Origin: Natronincola peptidivorans | GTDB taxonomy: Bacteria > Bacillota > Clostridia > Peptostreptococcales > Natronincolaceae | Direction: 5' to 3' | Assembly (NCBI RefSeq): GCF_900111615.1 | Contig: NZ_FOHU01000003.1 | Location: 248,001 to 312,000, forward strand | DNA: 64,000 nucleotides | In this document: in pieces, positions 27,522 through 36,580 of the stretch | How the letters are laid out: each line of letters begins with the position of its first letter | Position numbering within the stretch: the stretch's first letter is position 1 | The notes under the pieces: generated by a model | Databases searched by the model: none | The model's input: only the letters and a program-made list of their open reading frames with translations | What the model was told of the DNA's origin: nothing | Translations under genes and position numbers: made by a program

Positions 27522-28025
27522 CTACCAGGTTTCATCATGTACTCTGTCGGGATTATATCTTTCTCTTACTTCTCTTTGCTCTGCTGGGTGGCCTACAGCA
27601 ATAATGGCTATTGGTATGATTTCTGCAGGAAGCTTTACTAATTTTGACACATTTTCTACAATTTCTTCCTTAGGATATACTCCGCACCAACAGGTTCCAA
27701 GACCCAAAGCCTCGCCCTGCAAAAGGATATTCTGTATAGAAGCAGCCATATCCTGAACCCAAAATGCGCCATCATATTTAACATTGCTAATATCTGCACA
27801 GGCTATAATTGCTAATGGAGCCTCTTTCAACATTTGTGTATGGGGATGAAATTTAGTAATCTCATTTAGCTTGCTGCGATCTCGTACAATAACGAAATGC
27901 CATGGCTTTTCATTTCCAGCAGAAGGTGCATACATAGCTGCTCGCAGGATTTGCTGTATTTTTTCCGACTCTACAGGTTGATCCTTATACCTTCTAATAC
28001 TTCTTCTTGTAAATATTTCTTTCAT
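27522..28025 (-). CDS. Nitroreductase family protein
   Basis: A 167-residue FMN-dependent oxidoreductase of the short nitroreductase type. The N-terminal FTRRSIRRYKDQPV and the flavin motif AAMYAPSAGNEKPWHF are diagnostic; the second motif GEALGLGTCWCGVYP is followed by IAVGHPAE. Such enzymes reduce nitroaromatics, quinones or unknown substrates with NAD(P)H. It is a single gene inside the accessory region. The substrate cannot be inferred. Confidence 0.9.
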   Translation of the reverse strand: MKEIFTRRSIRRYKDQPVESEKIQQILRAAMYAPSAGNEKPWHFVIVRDRSKLNEITKFHPHTQMLKEAPLAIIACADISNVKYDGAFWVQDMAASIQNILLQGEALGLGTCWCGVYPKEEIVENVSKLVKLPAEIIPIAIIAVGHPAEQREVRERYNPDRVHDETW

Positions 28026-28107
28026 TTTTTCACTCCTATCTTTACTAAATTCTGAATATAGTATGCTCCATCTGTGAAGACTTTAAAAGTTTTCTTCCAA
28101 ATAATTA

Positions 28108-28185
28108 TTACTTGTATCAAAACTTTCCATAATCTATCCATACAGCTAACCTTGTATTAGAATCTTGCTTTACAATATTAATCTG
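28108..28185 (-). pseudogene. Relic of a pentapeptide-repeat protein C-terminus
   Basis: The frame reads QINIVKQDSNTRLAVWIDYG then KF, stop, YK, stop. This aligns over its whole length with the end of the Cys-rich pentapeptide protein at 44332-45204 (QVNTAKGDPNTRLPAWIDYP then KAWYK). An in-frame stop and the absence of the rest of the gene show it is a relic. The remaining spacer to 28319 holds no other recognisable feature. Confidence 0.75.
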
Positions 28186-28319
28186 AGATTATGTTCTAAA
28201 TACGCTTTCCATATCATTGTTTCTGCAACTTTTATATGTAGACTAGTGAATGTAGCTATAGCTTTATTTAGATTCATAGAATACTTTTTTTTATGTTCTT
28301 TAGCTTTTCACCTGCTAGT

Positions 28320-28613
28320 TTACATGGAAGTTTCTTTTTGGAAGCTGTTTTGTAGTCTTATATTCCTAAAGTATAAACTAAGATCAGTAGAAACTAAAAC
28401 TAAATTAAGTCCGTATAAGTAAACTACTTGATCATAATTATAGAATATTTTATTTAGAATTCCAAAAAAATAGCCCATAATTAAGATCATCAAAAAATAT
28501 GGACTTTTTCCTGCTACTGACTTTGACTTATAGGATTTATAAATTGAAAATGGCCATGCTGCTCCAAAGCAAAGTAACATTAAAATTTCAAAAATACTCA
28601 TTTGTGAAAACAT
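28320..28613 (-). CDS. PQ-loop / SemiSWEET-like small membrane protein
   Basis: A 97-residue protein with three hydrophobic helices (about 8-24, 39-58 and 62-84). The loop after the first helix, WPFSIYKSYKSKSVAGKS, fits the PQ-loop pattern (Pro, then basic residues, then Gly-x-Ser). Three helices and about 95 residues match SemiSWEET transporters, which work as dimers. GGGAGG precedes the ATG by five bases. The transported substrate is unknown, and the family assignment rests on pattern, not on a full match. Confidence 0.6.
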   Translation of the reverse strand: MFSQMSIFEILMLLCFGAAWPFSIYKSYKSKSVAGKSPYFLMILIMGYFFGILNKIFYNYDQVVYLYGLNLVLVSTDLSLYFRNIRLQNSFQKETSM

Positions 28614-28959
28614 AAATACCTCCCACTATACTTATTATTTTTACTTCCAATAAAAACTTTTTTTACCCCTATCTTTATTATTATATCATCAAACTTTGAT
28701 ATTTTTAAGGTTAAGTATGAAAAGGGGTCAAATCCTTCATTCTTATTGTAGCTATATATGCTACTTCTGTAATTATCTTTAAACTGATTACAGAAAAAAA
28801 TCAGACGTAATTTGTAAAATGATTTTTCCAAATAGCGACAATTTTTCTCTAATACTATATGATATAATAGATTTGGTTGTACTTGGATATATATGGTATT
28901 TTTTGTGTTTCTTTATCAAACTTATTGTTGAATTTAATGGTGAATGTAGGGGGTTGAAG
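28614..28959 (+). other. Intergenic region upstream of the solute-binding protein gene
   Basis: A 345-base AT-rich divergent spacer. A TATAAT at 28863-28868 could be the -10 element for the gene at 28960, but no good -35 is seen at the right distance. The small ORFs on both strands here have no ribosome site or family features. Confidence 0.35.
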
Positions 28960-30318
28960 ATGAAAAAATTAAACATATTTTTTATTGTTTTATTATTGAT
29001 AATATTGAGCTTTTTGTTAGGCTGTCAAAAAACTAAGGTCCTTAACCCTAAAGAACCTATCACTCTAACTATTTGGCATAATTATGGCGGCCAAATGAAA
29101 ACTACTATGGACATAATGATAGACGAATTCAACGATACTATTGGAGCAGAAAAAGGAGTTATCCTCAGTGTTACCTCTATCTCTGGTTCTGCAACTCTCC
29201 ATGAAAAGCTTATTATGGCCGCTAATCAGGATCCTGGTGCACCAGAACTGCCGGACATTACAACGGCTTATCCTAAAACAGCAATTACACTAGCTGAAAA
29301 GAATTTGTTAGTAGATATTGGTGAATTTTTTACCGAAAAAGAGCTTACAGCCTATGTTCCACGCTTTTTAGAAGAGGGAAGATTGAAAGGTGATAGACTC
29401 TTTGTTTTTCCATGTGCAAAATCAACAGAGGTTTTGTATGTAAACAAGACAATCTTTGACAGGTTTTCAAATGATACCGACATTAGCTTTGAGGATTTGA
29501 AAAGCTTTGAAGGGATTGTTAAAGCTGCAGATAGCTATTATGAGTGGTCCGAGGGCAAAATGTTTTTTATGCCTGACTCTCTTTTTAACCTCGCCCAGAT
29601 TGGCTATCAACAATTAGGAGAAGATCTTTTTAAAGGTACTCAGTTGAATCTGTCTTCACCTGCATTTTCTAAGATATGGGAGACCTATTATGAGCCTGCT
29701 GTTAAGGGCCATTTTGCTATTTTTGACGGATATGCCACTGACCTTGCAAAAACAGGCGATATCATATGTGCTTTAGGTTCCACAGCAGGTGTAATCTTTT
29801 ATCCCCCTACCATTACCTACGAAAACAATTTAACAGAACCCGTAGAGTATTCCATTTTGCCTTATCCTGTTTATAAGGATGGTGAGAAAATAGCTATTCA
29901 AAGAGGGAGCGGTATGTGTGTTATAAAATCCACCGAAGAAAAAGCATATGCTGCCAGTATTTTTCTTAAATGGTTTACTGATCCCAAGCAGAATTTACGC
30001 TTTGTATCCAAAACCGGATATCTTCCGGTAACGAAAGAAGCCTTTGGAGATATGATGACTAGCGAGATTGAAAGCATTTCAGATGATAATATTAAAGCGC
30101 TTCTTATAACGGCAATTCAGATGCATGATGAGTATGATTTTTATATTCCACCTTATTTTGACGATTTTGATAGGCTTCAAAGGGAGTATGAGGAGAGATT
30201 GCTAGATATTACTCTGGAGTCAAGAAAAGAATATCTAGAGCTTATAACTCACCTACATGCCACTGAGGCTTATGGAAAGATAAAAGAAAGGCAAAAGATT
30301 TTTCTTGAAAATTGGTAA
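28960..30318 (+). CDS. Extracellular solute-binding lipoprotein (family 1)
   Basis: A 452-residue binding protein. Residues 1-22 are a lipoprotein signal ending in FLLGC. The mature part begins with the family-typical ITLTIWHNYGG and is a type 2 periplasmic-binding fold, as used for oligosaccharides and similar solutes. TAGGGGG precedes the ATG at 28960. No permease or ATPase gene lies nearby; instead it is followed, 71 bases later, by a membrane-anchored LuxR regulator. I infer that it may act as a receptor for that regulator rather than only for transport. Confidence 0.85.
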   Translation: MKKLNIFFIVLLLIILSFLLGCQKTKVLNPKEPITLTIWHNYGGQMKTTMDIMIDEFNDTIGAEKGVILSVTSISGSATLHEKLIMAANQDPGAPELPDITTAYPKTAITLAEKNLLVDIGEFFTEKELTAYVPRFLEEGRLKGDRLFVFPCAKSTEVLYVNKTIFDRFSNDTDISFEDLKSFEGIVKAADSYYEWSEGKMFFMPDSLFNLAQIGYQQLGEDLFKGTQLNLSSPAFSKIWETYYEPAVKGHFAIFDGYATDLAKTGDIICALGSTAGVIFYPPTITYENNLTEPVEYSILPYPVYKDGEKIAIQRGSGMCVIKSTEEKAYAASIFLKWFTDPKQNLRFVSKTGYLPVTKEAFGDMMTSEIESISDDNIKALLITAIQMHDEYDFYIPPYFDDFDRLQREYEERLLDITLESRKEYLELITHLHATEAYGKIKERQKIFLENW

Positions 30319-30389
30319 TAACCTCTTGACCAAAAGAAGCCACCTTTGCTAAGCAAAAGTATAATAAAATCAACTTTTATGTTTTTCGA

Positions 30390-32021
30390 ATGGGTGTGAT
30401 AACTTTGCTAGGGGTAAGTAAGTTAAGTGAAATTAAACAACGATTTATAAAAACAGGCTCACTGAGACTATCAATGGGCCCAAGGCTTTTTTTATTTTTA
30501 ATTGTTCTGGTAGTTACCATGCTTCTTGGAATAATTGCTATTCTACTGCTTACTGGCACTTTTACAGCTAAACTAAATACTCATGAAGAACTCATTCAAA
30601 ATAAGCTCAGCTTTACCTGGCGCAATATTTCTAATCAATATGGCCAGCTATCAGTGGAGTCAGTAGATCTTGCTACTGAATTATCAAAGAGTATCGAGAA
30701 AAGATTACAGGAGCAAGGGCTTGAGGTTAGTGATTTGCAAGATCATCCAGAATTACTTGAAGCGTTAATAGCAGGTGAGTATGAGCGTGCTTTATTTTCT
30801 CTGCAGAGATCTAAAAGCAGCGGTGTATTTATCATTTTAGACGCAACGGTTAATCCAAAGCTAAAAAATGCCGAAGCTTCTAGGGCAGGGCTTTTTATTA
30901 AAAATATGGAGCCCAATATTTTAAGCTCCTCTTCCCCCACGATTGTTTTGCTAAGGGGATTCCCCAATATTGGCCGTAGTAACACTATACCGCTTCATAC
31001 CCAATGGAGTATGGAATTTGATATTACTAATGCCTCTTACTATAGGATTCCTATGGAAGCGGCATCTCAGCAAACATTGCCCCTATCGAGGCTCTATTAC
31101 TGGAATCCTGCAATTACACTGCCAGGTACCAGCGAAGAGGTTATGCTTTGTTCTGTTCCTCTTATTGACTCAAAAGGTAATGTATTTGGCGTCTGTGGGT
31201 TTGAGGTGAGTGCTATGCTTTTTAAACTATCTCATCTGCCTGATAATCGTATATATAATCGCATTTCCTGTATGCTGACCCCCGTTTCTCAAAATACTTT
31301 TGATGTCTCTCAAGCAATGTTTTCTGGTGGTTATTCTGCCCGAAATGTTTTTGCAGATAATCAGTTACTTCACTTTAAGGAAAGCCAAAAAAAGTCCTTC
31401 TTTTCCTATAGAGAAGAAGGAGGAGACTCTTTTTTAGGATTTCATACATCTATAGAATTATATCCTAAAGGCTCTGCTTTTTCTCATGAAGATTGGGCTG
31501 TGGCACTTATGGTGCCAACAGAGGATATAATAAGCTCTATAGCAAACGCTAACTACAATTTAGCCCTTAAGTTTGTCCTGTTAATGATTTTAGGAATCAT
31601 TGTTTCATTTTTCCTAAGCAAATACTACATGCGGCCGATTAAAAAGAGTTTTGATATGATTAAGTCAAATGGCTTAATAGAAACACCTAAAACTGAAATA
31701 CCAGAAATAGATGATCTTATTGAGTTTCTTTCTCTAGAAAATGAAAGTTTTCAAAAGAAAGGTGAGGAAGATCCTTCCTCTGTAGTTCTTAATGAATTTT
31801 TAAAAAATTTGAAAACACTTTCTCCAGCAGAACGCTCAGTTTTCAATCTCTATGTACAACAATACACTGCAAAAGAAATCGCAGCAAAACTATGTCTCAG
31901 TATCAATACCATAAAAACACATAACAAGCGCATCTATGCTAAGCTTAATGTTACCTCTAGAAAGGAATTATTGGTATTTATCAATATGCTTGAAGAAGCT
32001 GGTAAGAAGTTTCATTGCTAA
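30390..32021 (+). CDS. Membrane-anchored LuxR-family transcription regulator
   Basis: A 543-residue one-component regulator. It has a transmembrane helix at about 32-56, a large external domain (about 57-390), a second helix at 391-409, a short HAMP-like linker beginning YYMRPIKKSFDM, and a C-terminal LuxR helix-turn-helix from about 476 (LSPAERSVFNLYVQQYTAKE, then LCLSINTIKTHNKRIYAKL). It can sense an external ligand and bind DNA without a phosphorelay. The start is uncertain: the ATG at 30390 lacks a clear ribosome site, and Met29 is an alternative. The gene follows the solute-binding protein gene and probably forms a sensing unit with it. Confidence 0.8.
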   Translation: MGVITLLGVSKLSEIKQRFIKTGSLRLSMGPRLFLFLIVLVVTMLLGIIAILLLTGTFTAKLNTHEELIQNKLSFTWRNISNQYGQLSVESVDLATELSKSIEKRLQEQGLEVSDLQDHPELLEALIAGEYERALFSLQRSKSSGVFIILDATVNPKLKNAEASRAGLFIKNMEPNILSSSSPTIVLLRGFPNIGRSNTIPLHTQWSMEFDITNASYYRIPMEAASQQTLPLSRLYYWNPAITLPGTSEEVMLCSVPLIDSKGNVFGVCGFEVSAMLFKLSHLPDNRIYNRISCMLTPVSQNTFDVSQAMFSGGYSARNVFADNQLLHFKESQKKSFFSYREEGGDSFLGFHTSIELYPKGSAFSHEDWAVALMVPTEDIISSIANANYNLALKFVLLMILGIIVSFFLSKYYMRPIKKSFDMIKSNGLIETPKTEIPEIDDLIEFLSLENESFQKKGEEDPSSVVLNEFLKNLKTLSPAERSVFNLYVQQYTAKEIAAKLCLSINTIKTHNKRIYAKLNVTSRKELLVFINMLEEAGKKFHC

Positions 32022-32234
32022 ATACATCTGTTCTCTATCTTTAAGTATACATAGTTTCTATTATTCTTATCCTTCATTTGATATACACCAGGCTTGGCTG
32101 GTATTGTTTTAATTTTTTCTATCAGATGCTGGGGTGTTCTAGACAAGTAAATCACCTGCGTTTTCTTTAGTTTGAAAGCATGATAAATCAATTATAGTTT
32201 AAAATAAAGGTTTTCTTGCTTTTCTATTATCTTT

Positions 32235-32912
32235 TTATATGGTTCCATTAAGCTTCCATCTATCTAAAAGTCCCTTTGTTTTATCTTTATTTCTAAAAAC
32301 AAAAGGTTTTATGCCTAGATTTAGAACAATACTATGTATGATTAACTGAATAATAGGCTTTTGGGTTTTATTCTTAATTTTTTTATATAACTTTTCTGTT
32401 TTTCTATCAAGCTGTCCGCGTTTTTTTTCATTACTAAAAGGATCTCCATTAAAGGCCACCTTTGATAGATAGCTTCCACTTAATACTGCTCCTGAAAATA
32501 AGAATAATTTGTTTAGTACGCTAATCACTTTTTTCCCCTCGGCATTTTCATAGGTGCTTACTGCAAAAGCATATTTCCCTTTAAATTGCTGGTACATTAC
32601 AAAGTTTCCTCTATCAATAAATGTTTTAAGCTGCCCAGTTATATTAGAAGCATATGTAGGACTGCCTATGATGATTCCATCTGCTTTACTAATTTCCTCT
32701 AGAGCATCTTGGATTCCATCATTTTTTATAGTACATTTACCATCATAGTTACATCTCATGCATCCGCTGCAAAAGTTCATCCTATAATCTCCCAGATGAA
32801 AACACTTTATTTCCACATCTTTTTTTCCCTCTAGCTGTCTTACCATCTCCTGAAGGATTTTCCCCGTAGCTCCATTTTTTCTAGGGCTTCCATTTACAAC
32901 ACAAATTTTCAT
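32235..32912 (-). CDS. Flavodoxin-fold NAD(P)H-dependent FMN reductase
   Basis: A 225-residue flavoprotein. The FMN phosphate loop VNGSPRKNGATGKIL and the second motif GIIIGSPTYASNITGQLK are typical of the iron-sulfur flavoprotein/NADPH-FMN reductase family. The Cys cluster CSGCMRCNYDGKC resembles that of iron-sulfur flavoproteins and may bind a cluster. The C-terminal 70 residues are extra and basic. The ATG at 32912 follows AGGAGG by six bases. A palindrome shared with the tetR promoter (32934-32947) lies just upstream, so it is probably under TetR control. Confidence 0.82.
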   Translation of the reverse strand: MKICVVNGSPRKNGATGKILQEMVRQLEGKKDVEIKCFHLGDYRMNFCSGCMRCNYDGKCTIKNDGIQDALEEISKADGIIIGSPTYASNITGQLKTFIDRGNFVMYQQFKGKYAFAVSTYENAEGKKVISVLNKLFLFSGAVLSGSYLSKVAFNGDPFSNEKKRGQLDRKTEKLYKKIKNKTQKPIIQLIIHSIVLNLGIKPFVFRNKDKTKGLLDRWKLNGTI

Positions 32913-32933
32913 AAACATCCTCCTTATTGTTTT

Positions 32934-32947
32934 TTTGAACGTTCAAA
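32934..32947. promoter_or_regulatory. TetR operator 1
   Basis: The perfect 14-bp palindrome TTTGAACGTTCAAA lies about 20 bases upstream of the flavodoxin-fold gene and just after the tetR stop codon. The identical palindrome lies upstream of tetR. Confidence 0.8.
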
Positions 32948-32981
32948 CAATAAGTTTTTAAAAAAAAGAGATTGTTTCTAA

Positions 32982-33551
32982 TTATTTAGATATAGCTTCT
33001 ATCATTTCAAATAAAGCTAAGTATGCCTTGTCAATATTAAATTCTGAATCAGTGGTTTTTTGCAGTGCCAAGCCATCTAGGCAAACGATGATAATTGCTG
33101 CCAAGGTCTCCATCTTTCCAGCATCTATTTTGGGATACACCTTACTTAAAACACCCTTTACATTGCTTCTCCCTTCTTCCATGAAATTTTTTATTTCAGT
33201 GTTGAAAGCGGGATTACGCATTCCTAGGGCAAATAGCTCATATCTTAATCTGTACCATTCCGAGTGATTGATTACCTTTTCTTCAAGCCCTGTCATTATC
33301 TTTCCCATTAACTCTTCAGTAGGTACATTGGCTATATTCTCTAAGAATTCTCCATATCTTTCTTTTTCTTTTTTAAAAACTTCAATAAACAAATCATCTT
33401 TTTTGTTAAAGTAGTAATTTATCAGACCTTGAGCTACACCTGCTTCCTTAGCAATCTCCTTTGTAGATGCTTTCTCATAACCCTCTCTGGCTAAAACTTC
33501 ATAGGCAGCAGCAATTATTTTCTCTCTTGTGTCTTTTTCATTCTCTCCCAT
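32982..33551 (-). CDS. TetR family transcriptional regulator
   Basis: A 189-residue repressor. The N-terminal helix-turn-helix is clear (TREKIIAAAYEVLAREGYEK, then STKEIAKEAGVAQGLINYYF), followed by a variable ligand domain. AGGAG precedes the ATG by eight bases. Identical palindromes sit in its own promoter and in front of the next gene, which points to autoregulation and control of the flavodoxin-fold reductase. The inducer is unknown; TetR/oxidoreductase pairs often respond to electrophiles or quinones. Confidence 0.9.
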   Translation of the reverse strand: MGENEKDTREKIIAAAYEVLAREGYEKASTKEIAKEAGVAQGLINYYFNKKDDLFIEVFKKEKERYGEFLENIANVPTEELMGKIMTGLEEKVINHSEWYRLRYELFALGMRNPAFNTEIKNFMEEGRSNVKGVLSKVYPKIDAGKMETLAAIIIVCLDGLALQKTTDSEFNIDKAYLALFEMIEAISK

Positions 33552-33566
33552 ATCACCAACTCCTTG

Positions 33567-33580
33567 TTTGAACGTTCAAA
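33567..33580. promoter_or_regulatory. TetR operator 2
   Basis: TTTGAACGTTCAAA, identical to the site at 32934-32947, immediately upstream of the tetR ribosome binding site; binding here would block its own transcription. Confidence 0.85.
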
Positions 33581-33847
33581 TTAATTATATAGAATCTATT
33601 CATTTTTGTCAACCCATGAAATCTAATATCAGCATACTCCCTTTAGATATTCCTTTTATAATTATATCTTAATATACTTTATTGTCCTTTGATCTTTTGA
33701 TTCTAATATATTTTTTATGTAATTTATCGCTTCATTTACATCTTGACAATTTTTTATTTGTTAATGAGACGGTTCTTTTTCCATAATCTTAGGTTTTCTA
33801 ATTTATTCAAGAACAAGGTGAAATCTGTAACTGGTTAAAATTAATGC
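33581..33847. other. Intergenic region between tetR and yjjW
   Basis: No gene is convincing. On the minus strand about 30 codons (33665-33760) look protein-like (QDVNEAINYIKNILESKDQR), but there is no start and a stop lies directly upstream. The region otherwise is AT-rich spacer. Confidence 0.3.
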
Positions 33848-34693
33848 TTAATTGCTTTGAATTTCAACCTTTTTCACTCCTAAGGCTGTCACATAGGCTT
33901 TTAATTCCTCCATATAGGCTTTACTTGGTACTTTATCTTTTAAATTTTCCTTTTGAAAAGGAATCAGACCTGTTAAATGTAGACTTATAAGCCTATAGGT
34001 GACAGAGGGATGGTTCTTTAAGAGGCTTGCCACGCTGGTTAGTGTTTCTTTTATATCTACCATTTCCAGCGCCACAACAGTTCTTACTTCATAAGTCTTT
34101 TGGATGCTTAGAAGATATTGCAGGTTTTCTAGGTGTTGTTTACTCCTCTTTCCACATAATGTCTCTAGTGTATTGATCCCCTTAATATCTATCATGAATT
34201 GATCCGTTACTTGAATAAGTTCAATCATATCTTCTTTATTAAAAAAACCATTGGTATCAACAAAACAGCTTAAGCCTAGCCCTTTTACTCTTTTAAAAAG
34301 TTCTGTAATAAAAGCTGCCTGCTGGGTGGGCTCCCCGCCGGAAACCGTAACGCCTCTGATAAAGGGGGCATAGCCTTCAATCACTTCATAGAGCTGGTCT
34401 ACAGTATATTCCCTTGTTTTAGGAGAAGCATTAAATCCACAGGTTCTTATACATTGATCACATCCTATACATAAAGCTTCCTCATAAATGACCTTGCCAT
34501 CCACCATCTTTATAGCTTTTGTTGGACAAAGGCTTACACATGTGCCGCAATGGCTGCAGCAGTTAATGGTTTCAGGGTTATGACAGTAGCTACAGTTTAT
34601 GTTGCAGCCTTGAAAAAAAATCGCCAATCGGTTGCCGGGGCCATCTACATTTGAAAATGGGATGATTTTGTTTACTTCTGCCTTATATTTCAT
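33848..34693 (-). CDS. yjjW: YjjW family glycyl-radical enzyme activase
   Basis: A 281-residue radical SAM enzyme. The SAM cluster motif is CNINCSYC (residues about 30-37). It is followed by a ferredoxin-like insert with two four-cysteine clusters (CSHCGTCVSLCP and CIGCDQCIRTC), as in activases of the pyruvate formate-lyase type, and by VTVSGGEPTQQ. It should generate the glycyl radical on the enzyme encoded just upstream, whose stop codon overlaps this start by 11 bases. Length and order match the E. coli yjjI-yjjW pair. The physiological reaction is unknown. Confidence 0.88.
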   Translation of the reverse strand: MKYKAEVNKIIPFSNVDGPGNRLAIFFQGCNINCSYCHNPETINCCSHCGTCVSLCPTKAIKMVDGKVIYEEALCIGCDQCIRTCGFNASPKTREYTVDQLYEVIEGYAPFIRGVTVSGGEPTQQAAFITELFKRVKGLGLSCFVDTNGFFNKEDMIELIQVTDQFMIDIKGINTLETLCGKRSKQHLENLQYLLSIQKTYEVRTVVALEMVDIKETLTSVASLLKNHPSVTYRLISLHLTGLIPFQKENLKDKVPSKAYMEELKAYVTALGVKKVEIQSN

Positions 34694-36209
34694 CTTTTCT
34701 CAATCTTCTTTCAAAAACATGGGCAATGCTATTGGTGCCATAGCCTAAAATATCTGTATCTCGAAGAACCGCTTCGCCAGCTGCTGCCTTTTTTACTTCA
34801 CTCTTTTTTACAAGATATCCTGTTACCCTTATGAGGTCAGTGTTATGTAGATAGGTGGTAATGTATCGTCCTCCCAAGGAAAAAGCTCCTTCTATAATAT
34901 CTAGCACTGCTTCAGGCTTATCCAGATAGGTTTCATCAAAGGCAAAAAGATCACCTGTGCCAGAGATAAAGTACTCATGAAAGGGAATCGCCTGTTTTAT
35001 ATGAAGAGGAAGGATTGGTTCATCACCTACAGTAACCCGATGAGCTGGTGTATTGCAGGTATCCTCCTCACTGAGGTTAGCCCCTACTTGAGCATGTAAA
35101 AGATATCGATTATTGGTTCTTTCGCAATAAGGGGCTTCATGGTTATTAGCGACTTCTTGTATCCGTTTTAATATACTGTGGCCAATTTCATCACCTCTTT
35201 TAGAGGTGCCAAACCGCTCCTGTCGCCCCTCAAGCTTCAATAACTGATTCACTGCATCTGCCAATCCAACAATGCCAAACATAGCAGAGAAATTTTCTCT
35301 TTGAATATAGCCTTCTCTAACCAAGAAAGAGGTTTGAAAAAAATTTGATTCCTCCACCAAAAACTTGATCCGTTTATCCATCATAGTGGCCATGGCCTTT
35401 GTTACCTTAGGCAACCTATCCTTTAATAGCTCCTCTAGAGACTGTACTCCTTTTGCAATTGTCCCTAACCTAAGCCTTGGCAGGGTATAGGCACCGCCGC
35501 CATGGGGAAGGGCATTATAACAACTGACAATCCGATGTTCCCCCATATCTCTGCAATACTTTGCATCATTGCTGAAGGAAGGCTTTGATACCTTTAAACA
35601 AGCCTCTACCGCCTTTAGGGCAAAATTCTTAGGGGTTTTATCCTTATCGTATCTGATGGTCATATTAGGAGTAGGATTTTCTAATTCAATAACCGCCTTT
35701 AGGATCAGGTCTCCTGCTTTTGTCCTTTCTGGACCAATATTAGCATGACAGAAGGAGTCGGGAATAGATTTATCTACATGGTTTAAAAACCTTTTAATTT
35801 TCTTATAGTCCTTTTCCTCATGAGTAACAAAAGGATCAATCAGCCTATCAAGATCCCCAATAAATACAGGAAAAGAAGTGATAGAGGGGATATGTCTATA
35901 GAGAATCAGCAGATGATCTAATAATTCATCTAAATCTGTTGGTGGCTTTAGATCTAAAAAATCGCAGCCCTTTGATAGCAACACAGAATAATCCGGTACG
36001 ATATATCGGGGTCGATAAGGAACATAGCCTTCATTTAAATCACATATCATTTCCTTTTCAATATACATCATTTCGATTTCATCATAATCTAATACTTCTC
36101 TGGGGTCTAGCAGCCTTTCTGCAGTATTAGCAAGATTAAAAAGCTTTTGCTGATAAGTAAGGCTTTTACTGGTGGCGATATCTAGGATATCTGTTGCTTT
36201 TGATTTCAT
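34683..36209 (-). CDS. yjjI: YjjI family glycyl-radical enzyme
   Basis: A 508-residue glycyl-radical enzyme of the short YjjI type. The radical site is Gly464 in LIRVTGYLVKKSE near the C-terminus. A likely active-site cysteine lies in HRIVSCYNALPHGGGAYT. No pyruvate formate-lyase or diol-dehydratase domain features are present, and the family's substrate is not known. GGAGGAG precedes the ATG by eight bases. It is cotranscribed with its activase yjjW. Its presence fits a strict anaerobe. Confidence 0.88.
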   Translation of the reverse strand: MKSKATDILDIATSKSLTYQQKLFNLANTAERLLDPREVLDYDEIEMMYIEKEMICDLNEGYVPYRPRYIVPDYSVLLSKGCDFLDLKPPTDLDELLDHLLILYRHIPSITSFPVFIGDLDRLIDPFVTHEEKDYKKIKRFLNHVDKSIPDSFCHANIGPERTKAGDLILKAVIELENPTPNMTIRYDKDKTPKNFALKAVEACLKVSKPSFSNDAKYCRDMGEHRIVSCYNALPHGGGAYTLPRLRLGTIAKGVQSLEELLKDRLPKVTKAMATMMDKRIKFLVEESNFFQTSFLVREGYIQRENFSAMFGIVGLADAVNQLLKLEGRQERFGTSKRGDEIGHSILKRIQEVANNHEAPYCERTNNRYLLHAQVGANLSEEDTCNTPAHRVTVGDEPILPLHIKQAIPFHEYFISGTGDLFAFDETYLDKPEAVLDIIEGAFSLGGRYITTYLHNTDLIRVTGYLVKKSEVKKAAAGEAVLRDTDILGYGTNSIAHVFERRLRKDEI

Positions 36210-36580
36210 ATAACCAACTCCTCCTATAGACTCATTCTATATAGTATTATATCACAGCTGCTATTTTATAAGCTGTTAGAAATCTAAGACAGAAATGTAG
36301 CGTTTGTCTTCCCTAGTTACGTCATAAAGTAAAAGGAATCTTTAGAACAAATTCTTCCTTTGGAAGCTTTAGAGGATGACTTTGTTGAAATCTATATACC
36401 AAAAGTTCTCTATAATTTAATTATTGTACAGTGAGAACTTTCCTATAGATTATAAGAAAAGTGCTGTGAAATAGTAGCAATTTTTTCTCTATTTTATATT
36501 ATGTATTATGCTGAAAATTACCTTAAGGAAACTATCTTTTTCTCGTGTAAAAATATATTTGTTGATTTGGAGGGTTGCCT
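36210..36580. other. Divergent intergenic region, yjjI / zupT
   Basis: 371 AT-rich bases with divergent promoters expected but not resolvable. AAAGTTCTC and GTGAGAACTTT (about 36408-36441) form an imperfect inverted repeat with a 20-base loop. I see no Zur-like palindrome and no ORF. Confidence 0.3.
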
